Shown here one piece after another: positions 8,857-17,958 of a stretch of DNA of 64,000 nt; position 1 is the stretch's first letter; each line of letters starts with the position of its first letter. Under the pieces are notes generated by a model. It ran no database searches and was not told the origin of the DNA. It saw nothing but the letters and a program-made list of their open reading frames with translations. The stretch is from Verrucomicrobiota bacterium. Its GTDB lineage: Bacteria; Verrucomicrobiota; Verrucomicrobiia; Verrucomicrobiales; Verrucomicrobiaceae. The position numbers and the translations under genes are program-made. The stretch is taken from contig JANYCZ010000001.1 in NCBI GenBank assembly GCA_025360015.1, positions 62,001-126,000 on the forward strand, read 5' to 3'.

Positions 8857-9179
8857 ATGCGGCGTTTGTCTCTCAGGGAGTTGTTGCGACCGGGTCGTCC
8901 CATTAGGCTGGTGCTTGCGCACCTGGAACGCAATTTTGCCTTGAATCCCTCTATAGAGTGCATCCGGGTGGGTGTTCGCGGCGCTTTCTCATAACAGCAT
9001 TTTGTTCGGGTTGAGATCCCCCGGTAGGTGCTGGCGACGAATGGCAGCAGGAAAATCTTGGCTCACGGGCTTCCTGCCATTCAGATTTATCCGAGGCGAA
9101 GAGCGGTCCCGTGCGGTTGTTGAAGATCGATATTGAGTCACCACACGACTTGATAAAAGAGTGCAAAAGAAAGCTGTGA
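8857..9179 (+). pseudogene. Remnant of an FkbM-like methyltransferase gene
   Basis: The 396-base gap between two genes holds two short open stretches in different frames that look like consecutive parts of an FkbM protein. Bases 8857-8994 read as a short peptide containing HLERNFALNPSIECIRVGV, like the helix-strand region after motif I. Bases 9015-9179 in another frame end with VRLLKIDIESPHDL, matching the LLKIDIEG signature. Motif I and the C-terminal part are missing and a stop and frame change separate the two pieces. The last 19 bases overlap the GTG start of the next gene. No other feature is seen in this gap. The similarity is by eye only, so moderate confidence. Confidence 0.5.
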
Positions 9180-10360
9180 ATAAGTCCAACTCAACTGCAT
9201 GCCCTGCCGTGGGAACCTGTGTCATGGTAATCGATGGTTTGAATTCGCCACACGGGACGGAAATGCTGGCCGTTCTTCTTGCGATCACCCTGCGACAAAG
9301 GGGGTGGAGGATCGTGATCCACACGGGGCATTACGAACGGCACCGGTCAGCCTGGGCGGCCTTGTTGAAGGATAATCAGATCAAAGTTTTTCACCCCGGA
9401 TTTTGGCGGCTGACACGGTTCGAATTGCCCAAACGAGTGGCAGCGTGGCGTTTTTGGAGATGGTGTCGGCGGTTTCGACCTGATGTAATCTGGTCGCCTA
9501 CCAATGATGTGCTAACCTGTTTAGTGCTGAAGCAGAGGCCCGTGGACTCGGCTCCATTTTTCGTACATGATCCCAGCGAGGCTTCAGCATGTCCGCATTA
9601 TCCGAAACTCTGGTTTGAGGTTTGTCAGCGGGTGGATGCTCTGTCAGTCCATGGGGAAAGGCAGCTGGCCGGAGCATTGCAGCATTACAAGATTACAAAG
9701 CCAGTGGAGGTTGTTTACCCCTCCAGCATGACGCCGAAGAAGAACGTTCCTTTGGGTAGTGTGGAAAAAATGATCAGGTTCGGTCAATTTGGCCGCATGT
9801 TCAGCATGAAGGGAACTCTCTTTGCCGTTGCTGCTTTTGCGCAGGCGATGGGACAGGGAATGCAGGGAGAACTTCATTTCTTTGGCGATGGTCCTTTGCG
9901 CGGAGTCACCGAGGAACTGGCCAGGAGTCTGGGAATACAGGCCAGTGTCTTTTTTCATGGTTCTTATTTGTTCACGGATCTAGACCGGTTGGTGGGCATG
10001 ATTGATGTGGGCCTAATGCCTTCGATCTACGAGGGGTTTGGTTTGGTAATGTTGGAACTGATGTCACGTGGTCGTCCTGTCATCGCTACCGATGTGGGGA
10101 GTTGCCGTGAAGTGCTGGAGAGGTTCGATGCAGGCATCGTGGTGCCTAGGGCCGACACCTCAGTTCTCGCCGCCGCCATGGTAAATTTGGGCTCGAAACC
10201 TGCACGTTTGAGGGAGATGGCAAACAACGCTCGTACCACGTGGGAGGCTCATTTTACTCCAGAAGCGATGACGGTTCGCTATTTGGACTTTTGGAGACGG
10301 CATGGAATGACCATAGGTGGGTCAGACCCGATGACAGGTCCGTCCAAAACTCTCACCTGA
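9161..10360 (+). CDS. Glycosyltransferase family 4
   Basis: A 399-aa GT-B transferase with a GTG start at 9161. The N-terminal domain has the glycine-containing GLNSPHGTEMLAVLLAI loop and DVIWSPTNDVL. The C-terminal Rossmann domain has IRFGQFGRMFSMKGT, HFFGDGPLR and the E-x7-E donor site in SIYEGFGLVMLELMSRGRP followed by VIATDVGSCREVL. It would transfer a sugar from a nucleotide donor to a lipid-linked intermediate on the cytoplasmic face of the membrane. It overlaps the FkbM-like debris upstream. Donor sugar cannot be predicted. Confidence 0.88.
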   Translation: MQKKAVNKSNSTACPAVGTCVMVIDGLNSPHGTEMLAVLLAITLRQRGWRIVIHTGHYERHRSAWAALLKDNQIKVFHPGFWRLTRFELPKRVAAWRFWRWCRRFRPDVIWSPTNDVLTCLVLKQRPVDSAPFFVHDPSEASACPHYPKLWFEVCQRVDALSVHGERQLAGALQHYKITKPVEVVYPSSMTPKKNVPLGSVEKMIRFGQFGRMFSMKGTLFAVAAFAQAMGQGMQGELHFFGDGPLRGVTEELARSLGIQASVFFHGSYLFTDLDRLVGMIDVGLMPSIYEGFGLVMLELMSRGRPVIATDVGSCREVLERFDAGIVVPRADTSVLAAAMVNLGSKPARLREMANNARTTWEAHFTPEAMTVRYLDFWRRHGMTIGGSDPMTGPSKTLT

Positions 10361-10468
10361 CAGCCCAATGATCCGTTTTTTTCTTGCCCCATTGCCACAG
10401 AGTGGACATTCCATTCGATGAAAGTGGTCGATCAGGATTGAACTCGGCTGCTGAGTTTTTCCGGTTTT

Positions 10469-11410
10469 ATGTCTGACGAATCCAAAGCGGCGTTTTGCAC
10501 CCTTTGCGAAGGGGACTACCACCTGGGTGCTGCCGCCCTGTTGAATTCTCTGGTGAGCTGCGGCTTTTCCGGCGTGTTCGTGATCGGCTGGCGCGGTGCG
10601 CCTCCGCCCTGGATTGAAACGCTCGCGCAGGACGGCCAGGGTAACCGGATCGTCGGAGGTGTTCGGGTAAAACTGGAAGAGATGCGCACGCCCTGGTCGC
10701 TGGCCCATGTGAAGCCGCATTTGATGCTGAACATTCTGGAACGCGTGGTGCCGGAGGCCGAATCGGTATGCTACGCTGATCCTGATATCGTGATTGAAGC
10801 TCCCTGGTGGTTCTTCGAAAAATGGCTGAATCGTGGGGTTGCATTGTGTGAGGACTGCTGCTTTCCCAACCTGTCCCGTCATCATTACCTGAGACTCTGC
10901 TGGCAGGAGCTAGCACGCGGCCCACTGGGGATTGTCATTGATGAGTCTGTCGAGCGATATTACAATTCGGGCTTTGCCGGGGTGCGGCGCAAGGATGTCG
11001 CGTTTCTGGAAGGCTGGCGTGACGCTCTCCAGGCCATGGAAAAAGCGGGAGTGCCGATGAGCTGCCTGAAACCAGGCACGCGCCTCGATCCTTTTTTCGG
11101 CACGGATCAGGACGCGATGAACATCGCCGCCATGGCCTGCGGAGAAAGGCTGGCCACTCTGGGGCCGGAGGGCATGGGTTTCACCAGTGGGATGACAGCC
11201 ATGTGGCATGCGGTGGACGGCACGAAACCTTGGCGGCGTTTCTATCTCTGGGAGTTGTTGCGCCTCGGTCGTTCCATTCCGCAAGCGCATCGTAAGTTTT
11301 GGCAGCACGCGCTAAGTCCGGTCAAATCCTGGAAACGTGTGAAATATCTTCTCAAGCGCCTAGATCTCCACGCGGCGATCGTGCTGCGCCGGATTTGTCA
11401 TTTAGCCTGA
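10469..11410 (+). CDS. GT-A fold glycosyltransferase-like protein (GT8-like)
   Basis: A 313-aa protein whose N-terminus (AFCTLCEGDYHLGAAALLNSL) resembles the start of GT8-like nucleotide-diphospho-sugar transferases. It carries the metal-binding DxD in YADPDIVIEAPW near residues 99-101 and a YYNSGFAGVRR segment matching the FNSGVxxx motif of that fold. A later FFGTDQDAMNIAAM fits the DQD acceptor loop. Such enzymes transfer a hexose from a UDP- or GDP-sugar. It is separated from its neighbours by 108 bases upstream and 10 bases downstream. Exact family assignment is moderate; the fold is likely. Confidence 0.75.
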   Translation: MSDESKAAFCTLCEGDYHLGAAALLNSLVSCGFSGVFVIGWRGAPPPWIETLAQDGQGNRIVGGVRVKLEEMRTPWSLAHVKPHLMLNILERVVPEAESVCYADPDIVIEAPWWFFEKWLNRGVALCEDCCFPNLSRHHYLRLCWQELARGPLGIVIDESVERYYNSGFAGVRRKDVAFLEGWRDALQAMEKAGVPMSCLKPGTRLDPFFGTDQDAMNIAAMACGERLATLGPEGMGFTSGMTAMWHAVDGTKPWRRFYLWELLRLGRSIPQAHRKFWQHALSPVKSWKRVKYLLKRLDLHAAIVLRRICHLA

Positions 11411-11420
11411 ATGCTTTTGT

Positions 11421-12239
11421 ATGTTTGAATTCTTCCTGAGGTGTCTCCGCTTCCTGCCAGGCCGTGTACAGCGGTCGCTCTATCATCGCTTCTTCATTTA
11501 CCGAGCGAATCGATATGCGGGACGCTTTGAAGCGGCCCCCTTGAAACTGGCACCCTGTATGGTGATGAAACTTTCACCTCTGGACGGGTTTCATGGAGAG
11601 ATCGCACTTTTTGGCATGTATGAAGAGACCACGAGTCAGCTCATCTATGCCATTGCCGGAGAGAAGGGTGGGATGCTCGTCGATGTCGGGGCGAATTACG
11701 GTTATTATTCGCTGCTTTGGTGTGCGGCTCGTGCGGAAAATTGTGTGATGGCGGTTGAGGCTTCTCCTGCCAATATCGGGCCGCTTTACCACAATGTGGT
11801 TCTTAACCATCTGGAAGATCGTATTACGGTTCATGAGTGGGCGGCGACACGAAAAGAAGCGGACGAAACTTTTAGTCTTGGTAGTACGGTGCAGACGGGC
11901 TGGGGGGGGATTGCTACATCAGCATCCATCAGTCCAACCTTCGCGGGCCACATGAAAGTTAGCGTTCATGGCCATCGGCTGGATGTCATTTTCTCCGGGC
12001 AAGAGATTGCTGTGCTAAAAGTGGATTGTGAAGGGGCTGATGCATGGGTGATCGAAGGTTCTTCAGGTTTGCTGGTGGAAAAGCGCATCGCACATATATT
12101 CTTTGAAGAGAATCTTCATCGTCAGTCTGAACTGGGCATTGAACTTGGAACGGCATTGCGCACTCTGGAGGCTTTTGGCTATCAATGGGAGTGTCTGGGC
12201 GGCGCTCCATACACAAATAACTACCACGCATGGCGGTGA
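11421..12239 (+). CDS. FkbM family methyltransferase (FkbM-4)
   Basis: A 272-aa FkbM methyltransferase. DVGANYG is at residues 88-94, AVEASP at 111-116 and LKVDCEGAD at 199-207. It lies 10 bases after the GT-A transferase gene and before a GT4 gene, repeating the alternation of transferase and FkbM gene seen along the locus. A run of eight G (11902-11909) is inside the coding sequence, and an added or lost G there would frameshift the last 110 residues, which include the signature. Probable O-methyltransferase for a sugar or non-sugar substituent. Confidence 0.9.
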   Translation: MFEFFLRCLRFLPGRVQRSLYHRFFIYRANRYAGRFEAAPLKLAPCMVMKLSPLDGFHGEIALFGMYEETTSQLIYAIAGEKGGMLVDVGANYGYYSLLWCAARAENCVMAVEASPANIGPLYHNVVLNHLEDRITVHEWAATRKEADETFSLGSTVQTGWGGIATSASISPTFAGHMKVSVHGHRLDVIFSGQEIAVLKVDCEGADAWVIEGSSGLLVEKRIAHIFFEENLHRQSELGIELGTALRTLEAFGYQWECLGGAPYTNNYHAWR

Positions 12240-12400
12240 AACGCCTGTGTGTCTTTCGAGAAGTTACCTGTTGTCTCTTTCCCTTTATACAAGTCTGCTC
12301 CACTTAATCCATGTTTTGCGCAGGGCTGTAAGAATTGCTTTCTCGGCTTCTCGACAAGCTCGCAGCGTTGCCTTTCAGTAAGCCTGTCGCACGCTTTAAT

Positions 12401-13594
12401 ATGACGGTTGTCTATTTTTTAACCCACCCCATCCAGTACCAGTCGCCACTGATTCGGGTGTTGGCCGCCGCTGGTTTGAAGGTGCATGTGGTTTATGGCC
12501 CCATGGCGGCCGACTGGGCGGCCCATGATGCGGAACTTGGACGCCAGGTGCCTTGGGATCTGCCTCTACTCGAAGGTTACTCTCATGAGTTTGTCCAATC
12601 GCCGTTCATGTTCGGTCCGGTCGGGCTCCTGTGCTTGCGGCCGCGCATCAAGCGCCTGCTCCAGCGCCTGAAGCCGGATGCGGTCTGGATTCATGGATGG
12701 GGAGATGTCTATTCGGTGGCGGCGTGGAATGTGGCCTGGACGCTCGGCATTCCGGTGCTGCTGCGAGGAGAGTCGCATTTGCAGTGTCTGCGGGGTGGGC
12801 CGCTGCGCCGCTGGCTGCACCGCCAGATTCTCAGCCGCTGTTTTGGCACAGTGTCCCGCTTTCTGGCCATCGGTTCCGCCAATCGCGAGTTTTATCTCAG
12901 CTACCAGGTACCACTACGGAAGATTGTGAATGTCCCTTATGCCGTGGACAATGCCTGGTTCGCCCGCAAGGACGAGACAATCCACCAGGATGTCAACGAG
13001 TGGCGCGAGCGGCTGGGCATTGCGACGGGCGAAACGGTGATCGGATTTTTCGGCAAATTGAAAAGAGCGAAACGGCCTGATCTGGCCCTGCGGGGCGTCG
13101 CTCTTGCCGCCGCCGGACTTCCGCCAGACCAGCGGCCCTGGCTGCTATTTGTCGGAGATGGCCCCCTGCGTCATCAGTTGGAAAAGCTGGCGGCCAGCCT
13201 TTACCCAGGGCGCACCCTCTTCTTGGGCTTTCAGAATCAGACTCGGTTGCCCGCACTCTACCACCTTGTGGATCTGCTTCTGCTGCCTTCTGACTATGAG
13301 CCTTGGGGCTTGGTGGTGAATGAGGCTATGAACGCGGGCCTGCCCGTCATCGTCAGCGACTGCGTGGGGTGTGCGCAGGATTTAGTGCAGCCGCAGGTGA
13401 ATGGCGCAGTTTTCCGTGCTGGAGATGCTGATGGTCTTGCGACTGTGTTACGGCCGTTTCTCGTGGATGCTGTACTCAGGGAGCAGGCCGGACGGGAAAG
13501 TCTCGCCATCATCAATACGTGGAGTTTTAAAGAAGACTTGAACGGGTTGCAGCGGGCGGTTCAGTTACTGGAAGTAAAGCAGGCACCCAAATAA
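12401..13594 (+). CDS. Glycosyltransferase family 4
   Basis: A 397-aa GT-B transferase starting at ATG 12401, where the protein begins with a strand TVVYFLTHPIQYQSPLIRVL typical of GT4 enzymes of capsule loci. The middle has WIHGWGDVYSVAA and VNVPYAVDNAWF. The C-terminal domain shows IGFFGKLKRAKRPDLAL, LLFVGDGPLRHQLE and the E-x7-E donor site within SDYEPWGLVVNEAMNAGLP. It is followed 4 bases later by a methyltransferase gene. The 160 bases upstream contain an extended open frame without family similarity. Sugar specificity unknown. Confidence 0.9.
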   Translation: MTVVYFLTHPIQYQSPLIRVLAAAGLKVHVVYGPMAADWAAHDAELGRQVPWDLPLLEGYSHEFVQSPFMFGPVGLLCLRPRIKRLLQRLKPDAVWIHGWGDVYSVAAWNVAWTLGIPVLLRGESHLQCLRGGPLRRWLHRQILSRCFGTVSRFLAIGSANREFYLSYQVPLRKIVNVPYAVDNAWFARKDETIHQDVNEWRERLGIATGETVIGFFGKLKRAKRPDLALRGVALAAAGLPPDQRPWLLFVGDGPLRHQLEKLAASLYPGRTLFLGFQNQTRLPALYHLVDLLLLPSDYEPWGLVVNEAMNAGLPVIVSDCVGCAQDLVQPQVNGAVFRAGDADGLATVLRPFLVDAVLREQAGRESLAIINTWSFKEDLNGLQRAVQLLEVKQAPK

Positions 13595-13598
13595 TCCC

Positions 13599-14615
13599 AT
13601 GATGGAACTGGAAAACATTCTTGCGAGCCCGATTGACGGCACACCGTTGAGACGGGTTGGTGACACTTTAAAAAGTGACAGCGGACATGAGTTTCCTATT
13701 GTCCAGGGCATCCCCATCATGTTGCTGCCCGATACGAATGACACCATCGGTGCCATGGCCGCCAGCCGGGTGGTGGTTGCCGCAATGGGAGACTCAAACG
13801 CCCATGATCCCTACTATCTGGACACACTCGGCCTGACTCCGGAAGAGCGGACCAGGTTTAGAAAGGAAGCAGGCAGCCACGATCCGGAGATTGATCCGGT
13901 AGCCGCATTCATGATCGGGGCCACGAACGGAATTCTCTACAAAAACCTCGTCGGCAGGCTGCCGCGGTACCCCATTCCTCACTTCCGGCTCGCGGATGGG
14001 AAGGACAAGCTTTTGCTCGACCTTGGCTGCAATTGGGGGCGCTGGTGCGTGGCCGCTGCGAGAAGCGGATTTTTGCCCATCGGCCTGGACCCGCAATTTG
14101 GCGCCGTGCTGGCTGCCAAACGGGTGGCCGAACAGCTCGGCGTGAAGGCCTTTTTCGTTTGCGGCGACGCGCGTCATCTGCCATTCCGACACGATGTGTT
14201 CGATACTGTTTTCTCCTACAGCGTTCTCCAGCATCTGCCACCGGGAGACGTGTTGCGCATTGCGCACGAATCTCGCCGCGTGTTGAAGGCTGGCGGCGAA
14301 GCGTTCATCCAGATGCCCAACACTCTGGGCATCCGTTGTCTGCAACATCAGATCATGCGCCGCTTCCGCGAACCGCAGGGTTTTGAGGTGCGTTACTGGG
14401 GGCTCAGGCAGTTGCGCACGCTGTTTGAGCGGGAAATCGGGGCGACGACACTGGAAATCGACTGCTTCTTTGGCCTGGGACTTCAGGGCAGCGACGTGGA
14501 TCTAATGCGATTTCCCTTTTCATTCCTGGTGCGGGTGTCGGAATTGCTGCGGCGGCTGCCGGGATTACTTCCCGTTGCGGACAGTGTGTATGTGCGATCG
14601 CACAAAAGACCTTAG
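13599..14615 (+). CDS. Class I methyltransferase with Trm112-like N-terminus
   Basis: A 338-aa protein. The first 60 residues (LENILASPIDGTPLRRVGDTL, HEFPIVQGIPIML) resemble a Trm112/YcaR-type fold, often fused to SAM methyltransferases in sugar loci, but without the metal-binding Cys pairs. The catalytic domain has LLLDLGCNWGRWCVAAA as motif I near residue 130, then the segment ending in FRHDVFDTVFSYSVLQHLP and SRRVLKAGGEAFIQMPN. It is a different methyltransferase family from the FkbM enzymes around it. It starts 4 bases after a GT4 gene and ends 4 bases before the next. Substrate unknown. Confidence 0.82.
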   Translation: MMELENILASPIDGTPLRRVGDTLKSDSGHEFPIVQGIPIMLLPDTNDTIGAMAASRVVVAAMGDSNAHDPYYLDTLGLTPEERTRFRKEAGSHDPEIDPVAAFMIGATNGILYKNLVGRLPRYPIPHFRLADGKDKLLLDLGCNWGRWCVAAARSGFLPIGLDPQFGAVLAAKRVAEQLGVKAFFVCGDARHLPFRHDVFDTVFSYSVLQHLPPGDVLRIAHESRRVLKAGGEAFIQMPNTLGIRCLQHQIMRRFREPQGFEVRYWGLRQLRTLFEREIGATTLEIDCFFGLGLQGSDVDLMRFPFSFLVRVSELLRRLPGLLPVADSVYVRSHKRP

Positions 14616-14619
14616 GGCC

Positions 14620-15828
14620 ATGGATTCGATCGTTCTAGGTTATTCTGGCGTTCACCAGATTATTCAGCTTGCGCTGGCTGCGCAGGAAATGGGTGAACTG
14701 GAGTCTTTACACTGCTCGTTGCTGGATGCCCCTGGAAAGCTCGGCTGGTTGATCGCTAAAGTCATGAAATCTCCTTCAGCCAGCCCATTGGGGGGGGCGG
14801 AGCTTAACCCTCGGAAAGTGCATGAATTTTCGGCCCCGTTTTTGATGGGAAAAATTGCAGGTCGTTTGTCTCCCAGTCATTCGGGAGAGCAGCTTGGCGC
14901 CAACCGTTGGTTTGACGCGCATGTAGCCAGGGTTCTGCGCCGCAGCGCGGCCCGGTTGTTTGTAGGGGCTGAGTCTTGCGCATTGCTTTCCTTCAAGGAG
15001 GCCAAAAAACAGGGCATCCGTTGCATTTTGGATTGTCCCGGCATCTCCGCTGCTTTTTTGGATGAGCAGGCGCGGCAAGCCGCCAGGGAGTTTCATCTGA
15101 ACATTCCGCCTTCCTCGAACAGCGCCCAAATGCAGGAGCGCAAGCGCGATGAACTGGAGCTTGCGGACAGGATATTCTGCTGTTCGGAACTGCAAAAAAA
15201 CCATCTTGTCAGCGAGGGGGTGTCCGTCGAACGCATCCGGGTGAATCCGCTGTGGACCAATGTCGGCTTTTGGGGACAGCATGCGGATCCCCAAACGAGA
15301 CCCGCACGCTCAGGCCCCTTGCGGGTGCTTTATGCGGGCGGCATCAGTTTGCGGAAAGGGGTGCCGTATCTTTTGGAGGCCACGCAGAAACTCCACAGAG
15401 AAGTGACTGTCACGCTTGCTGGCAGCATTGCTCCGGACATGCAGACGCTTTTATCAAGATACCGGGTGGATCAAACCTATCCCTATTTGCCCAAGGAAAA
15501 GCTGCGTGAGCTCTTCCGGGCGCATGATGTTCTCGTCATGCCCACGCTGGGGGATTCCTTTGGTTTTGTGGTGCTCGAAGCCATGGCCGCCGGACTGCCG
15601 GTGATCGCGACTTCACACTGTGGTGCACCGCTGCCGGATGAATCCTGGCGTGTGCAGGCCGCCAGTGCGGAGGCCATTGCTGAGCGTCTGAGTTATTTTA
15701 TAGAACAGCCGGACAGGCTTGCGGCGGATGGTGCGCTTGGAGCTGGCTTTGCCGCCCGATTCACACCTTCACGCTTCCGTGAACGAGCCTGCGGCTTTTT
15801 TCGAGAGCTGCTTACGCCGCCGGGATGA
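14620..15828 (+). CDS. Glycosyltransferase family 4
   Basis: A 402-aa GT-B transferase starting at ATG 14620 with MDSIVLGYSGVHQIIQLALA. The linker has IFCCSELQKNHLVSEGV. The donor-binding domain has VLYAGGISLRKGVPYLLEA and the E-x7-E site in LGDSFGFVVLEAMAAGLPVI. A run of eight G (14790-14797) lies near codon 60, so one added or lost base would destroy the protein. The stop (15826-15828) overlaps the ATG at 15825 of a broken copy of another transferase start. Donor and acceptor unknown. Confidence 0.9.
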   Translation: MDSIVLGYSGVHQIIQLALAAQEMGELESLHCSLLDAPGKLGWLIAKVMKSPSASPLGGAELNPRKVHEFSAPFLMGKIAGRLSPSHSGEQLGANRWFDAHVARVLRRSAARLFVGAESCALLSFKEAKKQGIRCILDCPGISAAFLDEQARQAAREFHLNIPPSSNSAQMQERKRDELELADRIFCCSELQKNHLVSEGVSVERIRVNPLWTNVGFWGQHADPQTRPARSGPLRVLYAGGISLRKGVPYLLEATQKLHREVTVTLAGSIAPDMQTLLSRYRVDQTYPYLPKEKLRELFRAHDVLVMPTLGDSFGFVVLEAMAAGLPVIATSHCGAPLPDESWRVQAASAEAIAERLSYFIEQPDRLAADGALGAGFAARFTPSRFRERACGFFRELLTPPG

Positions 15829-16016
15829 AGATTCTGCAAATCACTCCCACAGTGCCACCAGCTGTCTGCGACGTTGGTGCCGATGCCTGGCACCAGAGGC
15901 AGGCCCTGCGGGATGGGCACGACATACATAGCAGTTTCCAGCAATGGTATTTTCGGTATTCAATGTCTGTGCGCGTAGCTGAGTATGCTCGCCAAGTTCT
16001 CTCTCCAACATCATGA
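15811..16016 (+). pseudogene. Broken duplicate of the start of the glycosyltransferase gene at 16870
   Basis: From ATG 15825 the translation begins MKILQITPTVPPAVC and stays parallel to the start of the intact gene at 16870 (MKILQITPRVPPAVC) for about 38 codons. About 94 of 113 aligned bases match without gaps by eye, and the similarity includes the CTTACGCC upstream of the start. After base 15938 the similarity stops and the frame runs on for 26 unrelated codons to a stop at 16016, overlapping the next gene by ATGA. The donor-binding domain is absent, so this is a remnant rather than a working enzyme. Short peptide expression cannot be excluded. Confidence 0.85.
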
Positions 16017-16843
16017 AGTCTTCTTTTTGGCACAATCTGTATGTTTACGCCCTTGATAAGTGGATTATCAAAAATCCAAGGCTTCGAAAAAAAATCACAT
16101 TGTGCCTCTATGGTGACAAAGAGACTGATATCCACTTGTTTGGGACGCATTTGACCATCAACAGTGTTAGGGAGAACGGCTATCTTCGTGCGTTCCGACG
16201 AGTGAAGGAATGCAGTCTGTGGAGAGACGAGATAGGTGGGCTTCTGGCGTTGTTTTCCATCGTCCAACGGGGCGATTTATTTGTTGATGTCGGTGCCAAC
16301 ATCGGGCTTTTTGCATGCACAATGGCCAGACTACCTGGCCTCGAAGTCGTAGCCTTCGAGGCTCATCCGGAAACTTATGAGCGTCTTGCAGTCAATAGCC
16401 GACGTGTTGGCGTGCGAGCAGTTCATATCGCAGTTTCTGATGTGCCTGGGGAAATTGATTTCGTGGACGGTGCCGTTTCGCATGTGTTTGCTGCCGCGGC
16501 TCACAGAAATGATTACCATTTTGGCATGCATGTTACGGTGAATGCCGAAAGACTGGACAATTTGATCGATGATAAAAAGCCGATAGTACTAAAAGTAGAT
16601 GTCGAAGACCACGAGTGTTCAGTCGTTCTGGGGGCTGCAAAACTTTTGGAGAAAGGCATGATCAAAGCCGTGCTGCTTGATGCGAGTACGGAAGCCGCCA
16701 AGGCGGCTGCCATGCTGCAAGACCGGGGATTTAGAATTTTGGACGCAAAAACGCTGGGGCCGGTGGAAAAATCTACAAGCTCTTACATCTTGCTTTCAAA
16801 AGATCGTAGTGAACTTCTTGGTTTTGAAAAGCACGGCTCTTGA
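16013..16843 (+). CDS. FkbM family methyltransferase (FkbM-5)
   Basis: A 276-aa FkbM methyltransferase. DVGANIG is at residues 92-98 and AFEAHPE at 114-120. The signature reads LKVDVEDHE at 193-201, with ED in place of the usual EG. It is A+T-richer than the transferase genes on both sides. It overlaps the end of the broken transferase fragment (ATGA) and is followed 26 bases later by the intact version of that transferase, so it sits exactly between two copies of the same gene start. This suggests it came in as a cassette. Substrate unknown. Confidence 0.88.
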   Translation: MKSSFWHNLYVYALDKWIIKNPRLRKKITLCLYGDKETDIHLFGTHLTINSVRENGYLRAFRRVKECSLWRDEIGGLLALFSIVQRGDLFVDVGANIGLFACTMARLPGLEVVAFEAHPETYERLAVNSRRVGVRAVHIAVSDVPGEIDFVDGAVSHVFAAAAHRNDYHFGMHVTVNAERLDNLIDDKKPIVLKVDVEDHECSVVLGAAKLLEKGMIKAVLLDASTEAAKAAAMLQDRGFRILDAKTLGPVEKSTSSYILLSKDRSELLGFEKHGS

Positions 16844-16854
16844 GCGATCTTGTT

Positions 16855-16984
16855 CTTACGCCACAGACAATGAAGATTCTACAAATCACTCCCCGAGTGC
16901 CGCCGGCTGTCTGTGGCGTTGGCGACTATGCTTGGCTGCTGGCGCAGGCCCTGCGGGACGAGCACGACATTCATAGCAGTTTTC
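16855..16984 (+). repeat. Intact copy of the 128-130-bp direct repeat (partner of 15811-15938)
   Basis: This stretch covers the last 15 bases before the glycosyltransferase start at 16870 and its first 115 bases. It matches 15811-15938 in the same orientation, with the FkbM-5 gene in between; the distance between copies is 1044-1045 bases. The roughly 17 percent mismatch says the duplication is not very recent or that the two copies came from related but different strains. Confidence 0.85.
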
Positions 16985-17958
16985 TCTCCGCAGGCACGAT
17001 TTGGACAAAGCCAGTGGGAGGGACCGAATTTCCGGTGTTTCGCCTGCCAGAACTCACGGCCACTGCGCTGCTGGATTTCATTGCTTTCAGAACGGGGGAA
17101 TTTGAGGCGATTGTGCTACACATGTCCCCTTACGGTTATCAGAAGCGCGGAGTGCCGTTCTGGCTGGCAGCGGCCTGGCGCCAATTGTCTCGAATGGAGG
17201 CGGCGCCGCGTCTCATAACGATGTTTCACGAACTGTATGCCTCGGGCCCTTTGAGTAGTTCCGCCTTCTGGTTGCAACCCATGCAAAAATGGGTCCTCCG
17301 TATCGTGGCGCAGGTATCCGATGGAATACGTACCAATCGGGAGTCCTATGCGGAATGGTTGAGATATTTGCCGGGATTGAAGCATGCGGACGTCACAATA
17401 ATGCCGGTTTTTTCTAATTTTGGCGAGCCTGCTAAGGTCTTGCCAGCTCAATCACGTGAGCCTCGCATAGTGATGTTTGCATCGGGAATGCATGGAGGGG
17501 CTGATGCCGAAAAAAACATCCGAATGGTGGCAGAGCTGGCAAAACGGTTGGGCATGCATGAATTGCATGTCATCGGCGGAAAAGCCTTGGAACACACGGA
17601 TAATAATCTCAAGGTGCTGTCACATTCTTATATGCCAGCGGCTGACATTTCTAAGCTTCTGATTTCTGCCCGAATGGCTTTTACAGATTATCATCCTCAG
17701 TTCATGGCCAAGTCCGGTGTTCTAGCTGGATATGCCGCGCATAGTCTGTCGGTGATAACGCCTGCCCCTGCGGGAGAACTCCCTGATGGACTGGCTGCGG
17801 GCAGGGAATTAGTGTGTTTGAGTGACTGCATGGCACATTCACCCTTGGATAAAATCGACATTGAATCCACAGGTGCTTGTCTCCATCGCTGGTACGAAGG
17901 ACACTCTTTGGCCGCGACTGCGGCAAGTTACGCTCAGCAGCTCCATCTTTCACTATGA
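16870..17958 (+). CDS. Glycosyltransferase, GT-B/GT4-like
   Basis: A 362-aa protein starting MKILQITPRVPPAVCGVGDYAW, the typical glycine loop of the acceptor domain in GT4 enzymes. HMSPYGYQKRG and MFHELYASGP match GT-B strands. The C-terminal half has FASGMHGGADAEKNIRMVAELA and HVIGGKALE; the canonical E-x7-E is not obvious, so the family is less certain than for the neighbouring GT4 proteins. ATG 16870 is preferred because it matches the duplicated start upstream; a TTG at 16840 would add ten residues. It overlaps the acetyltransferase gene by ATGA. Confidence 0.8.
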   Translation: MKILQITPRVPPAVCGVGDYAWLLAQALRDEHDIHSSFLSAGTIWTKPVGGTEFPVFRLPELTATALLDFIAFRTGEFEAIVLHMSPYGYQKRGVPFWLAAAWRQLSRMEAAPRLITMFHELYASGPLSSSAFWLQPMQKWVLRIVAQVSDGIRTNRESYAEWLRYLPGLKHADVTIMPVFSNFGEPAKVLPAQSREPRIVMFASGMHGGADAEKNIRMVAELAKRLGMHELHVIGGKALEHTDNNLKVLSHSYMPAADISKLLISARMAFTDYHPQFMAKSGVLAGYAAHSLSVITPAPAGELPDGLAAGRELVCLSDCMAHSPLDKIDIESTGACLHRWYEGHSLAATAASYAQQLHLSL

